The translations under genes and the position numbers were made by a program. Below, one piece after another: positions 4,949 to 5,754 of a DNA stretch of 5,754 nt. Source of the stretch: an uncultured Erysipelotrichaceae bacterium (GTDB lineage: Bacteria; Bacillota_I; Bacilli_A; RFN20; CAG-826); contig ONWJ01000015.1 of NCBI GenBank assembly GCA_900321535.1, forward strand, positions 1 through 5,754. Reading direction: 5' to 3'. The notes beneath the pieces are model-generated. The model saw only the letters and a list, made by a program, of their open reading frames with translations, made no database searches and was not told the DNA's origin. How positions within the stretch are numbered: position 1 is the stretch's first letter; every line of letters starts with the position of its first letter.

Positions 4949-5685
4949 TTCGTTAGGATGTTGACGAAGATGAAACCTGTATAACCAACGTGAGCTGCGA
5001 AAAGTATCCAGAATAAAACGGTCATAGGATAGAAGACCAAGCAAACCCAGCCGCTCCAAAGACTAAGAAGCGTGATTGGAATGAATTGCATTCCCATTTT
5101 TTCTCCCGAAGAGGCATTTGCTTCTTCGCGATAGAGGTCACTGATCCAAAAAGACATTTTCCCAATGGGAGATAAAGCAAATAGAATCACGATTGGGATG
5201 TTTTGAAACATGAAAAATCCAAGGACGCCGGAGACACTTACGACAGCAAGCATTAAAAACCAAAAGGCGGTGGAGGTGCGGAATGTGCCTCCTGCAAGTC
5301 TGACCACGACTGAGGCGGGGAAGAAGATGCCCCAGATATTGAACAGGCTAATGTATCTCCAGATATCGTTTTTAACAAATAGACCTAACAGGCAAATCCC
5401 AAGTCCGATCACATAAGATGAGACAATCAAGATGATGGAATGTGTTTTTGTGAGTTCGCTTTCTTTGAAAAACTTTTGGTCCAATAAAATGCGAAGAAGC
5501 AAGCAGATGACGAAACCGATCGTGCCTAAAATGATCGACCCGATGAAAATCCAATGGAGGTTATCGTAAAAGCCTGGCTTGAACATCGTCGTCGGATAGG
5601 CATCGATTTGTTCTTGCAGACTGCATCCGCTCAGCAAGAAAGCACTGAGCAGGAGACCGAGAAATGTGGCTTTCTTTTTCAGCAT
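4930..5685 (-). CDS. polytopic membrane lipoprotein of unknown function
   Basis: A 251-residue protein that I cannot assign to a family. It begins with a lipoprotein signal: basic MLKKK, a hydrophobic core, and lipobox LSGC with the modified Cys at 21. A short outer segment (22-43) follows, then about six or seven hydrophobic helices near 44-68, 83-103, 111-131, 139-160, 163-181, 201-219 and 221-243. The charged linkers (69-82, DQKFFKESELTK; 184-196, LYREEANASSGEK) have no recognisable catalytic motif. A lipobox on a polytopic protein is uncommon; Gram-positive YidC/OxaA proteins have it and a similar GF(Y/W)D segment after it, but the remaining sequence does not look like YidC. The ATG at 5685 is the first plausible start after an in-frame TAA and has no SD. 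The last codons and stop lie inside the shared terminator. The protein is convergent with the ZIP gene and there is no evidence of a link to metal uptake. Confidence 0.82.
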   Translation of the reverse strand: MLKKKATFLGLLLSAFLLSGCSLQEQIDAYPTTMFKPGFYDNLHWIFIGSIILGTIGFVICLLLRILLDQKFFKESELTKTHSIILIVSSYVIGLGICLLGLFVKNDIWRYISLFNIWGIFFPASVVVRLAGGTFRTSTAFWFLMLAVVSVSGVLGFFMFQNIPIVILFALSPIGKMSFWISDLYREEANASSGEKMGMQFIPITLLSLWSGWVCLVFYPMTVLFWILFAAHVGYTGFIFVNILTKKGMST

Positions 5686-5691
5686 GGAGGC

Positions 5692-5700
5692 ATTATAACA
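5692..5700 (-). promoter_or_regulatory. extended -10 promoter, probably giving a leaderless mRNA
   Basis: Read on the minus strand, TGTTATAAT gives a consensus TATAAT with an upstream TGn (extended -10). No good -35 lies 16-18 bases upstream, which fits an extended -10 promoter. Only six bases (GCCTCC) separate the box from the ATG at 5685, so transcription would begin at or within one base of the start codon. There is no SD in that interval, consistent with leaderless translation. Confidence 0.5.
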
Positions 5701-5754
5701 CTCAGCAATGCAAAACCATTTTCTCGCAATTTAAAACTACCCTAAAATATGATC

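Overview
The window looks like ordinary chromosome from a Gram-positive, low-to-mid GC bacterium, probably Bacillota or a close relative (Erysipelotrichia or Mycoplasmatota-like lineages are possible). The signs are strong AGGAGG-type ribosome binding sites, a near-consensus CcpA/LacI-type operator, hairpin-plus-U-run terminators, a Gram-positive-style lipoprotein signal, and genes that read under the standard code with TGG for Trp. No phage, IS element, CRISPR array, tRNA or rRNA is visible.

Left part (1-456): the 3' end of a plus-strand gene whose last 54 codons match the C-terminal signature of DUF2804 proteins. It is followed by a 289-base AT-rich gap. The gap holds a candidate promoter, a cre-like operator that merges into a small UUCG-loop hairpin, and perhaps a decayed minus-strand zinc-ribbon fragment.

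Centre (457-3704): a two-gene unit. The first gene is a GPH/MelB-type cation-coupled MFS transporter (561 aa) that keeps the three helix Asp residues of MelB. The second is a 481-aa protein that looks like a GT-B fold glycosyltransferase with MurG/MGDG-synthase-like motifs. A GC-rich hairpin with a U-tract lies between them, just before a very strong SD, and probably sets their ratio. A clear terminator closes the unit. Carbon catabolite control of a glycoside or glycolipid import and modification step is the simplest reading, but no substrate can be assigned.

Right-centre (3753-4948): a metal module. A promoter has a nearly perfect 20-bp dyad in its spacer and drives an 82-aa HMA-domain (GMxCxxC) protein, which is tightly coupled to a ZIP-family metal importer. 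This suggests metal-responsive repression of a chaperone/importer pair.

Right end (4930-5754): a convergent minus-strand gene encodes a 251-aa protein with a lipobox followed by about six or seven membrane helices. It shares a bidirectional terminator with the ZIP gene; the terminator stem includes its last sense codons. Its extended -10 box lies so close to the ATG that the mRNA is probably leaderless. I do not recognise its family.

The least explained items are the GT-B-like protein next to the GPH transporter, the dyad-controlled HMA-ZIP pair, and the lipobox-bearing polytopic protein. None of them proves a new system from sequence alone.
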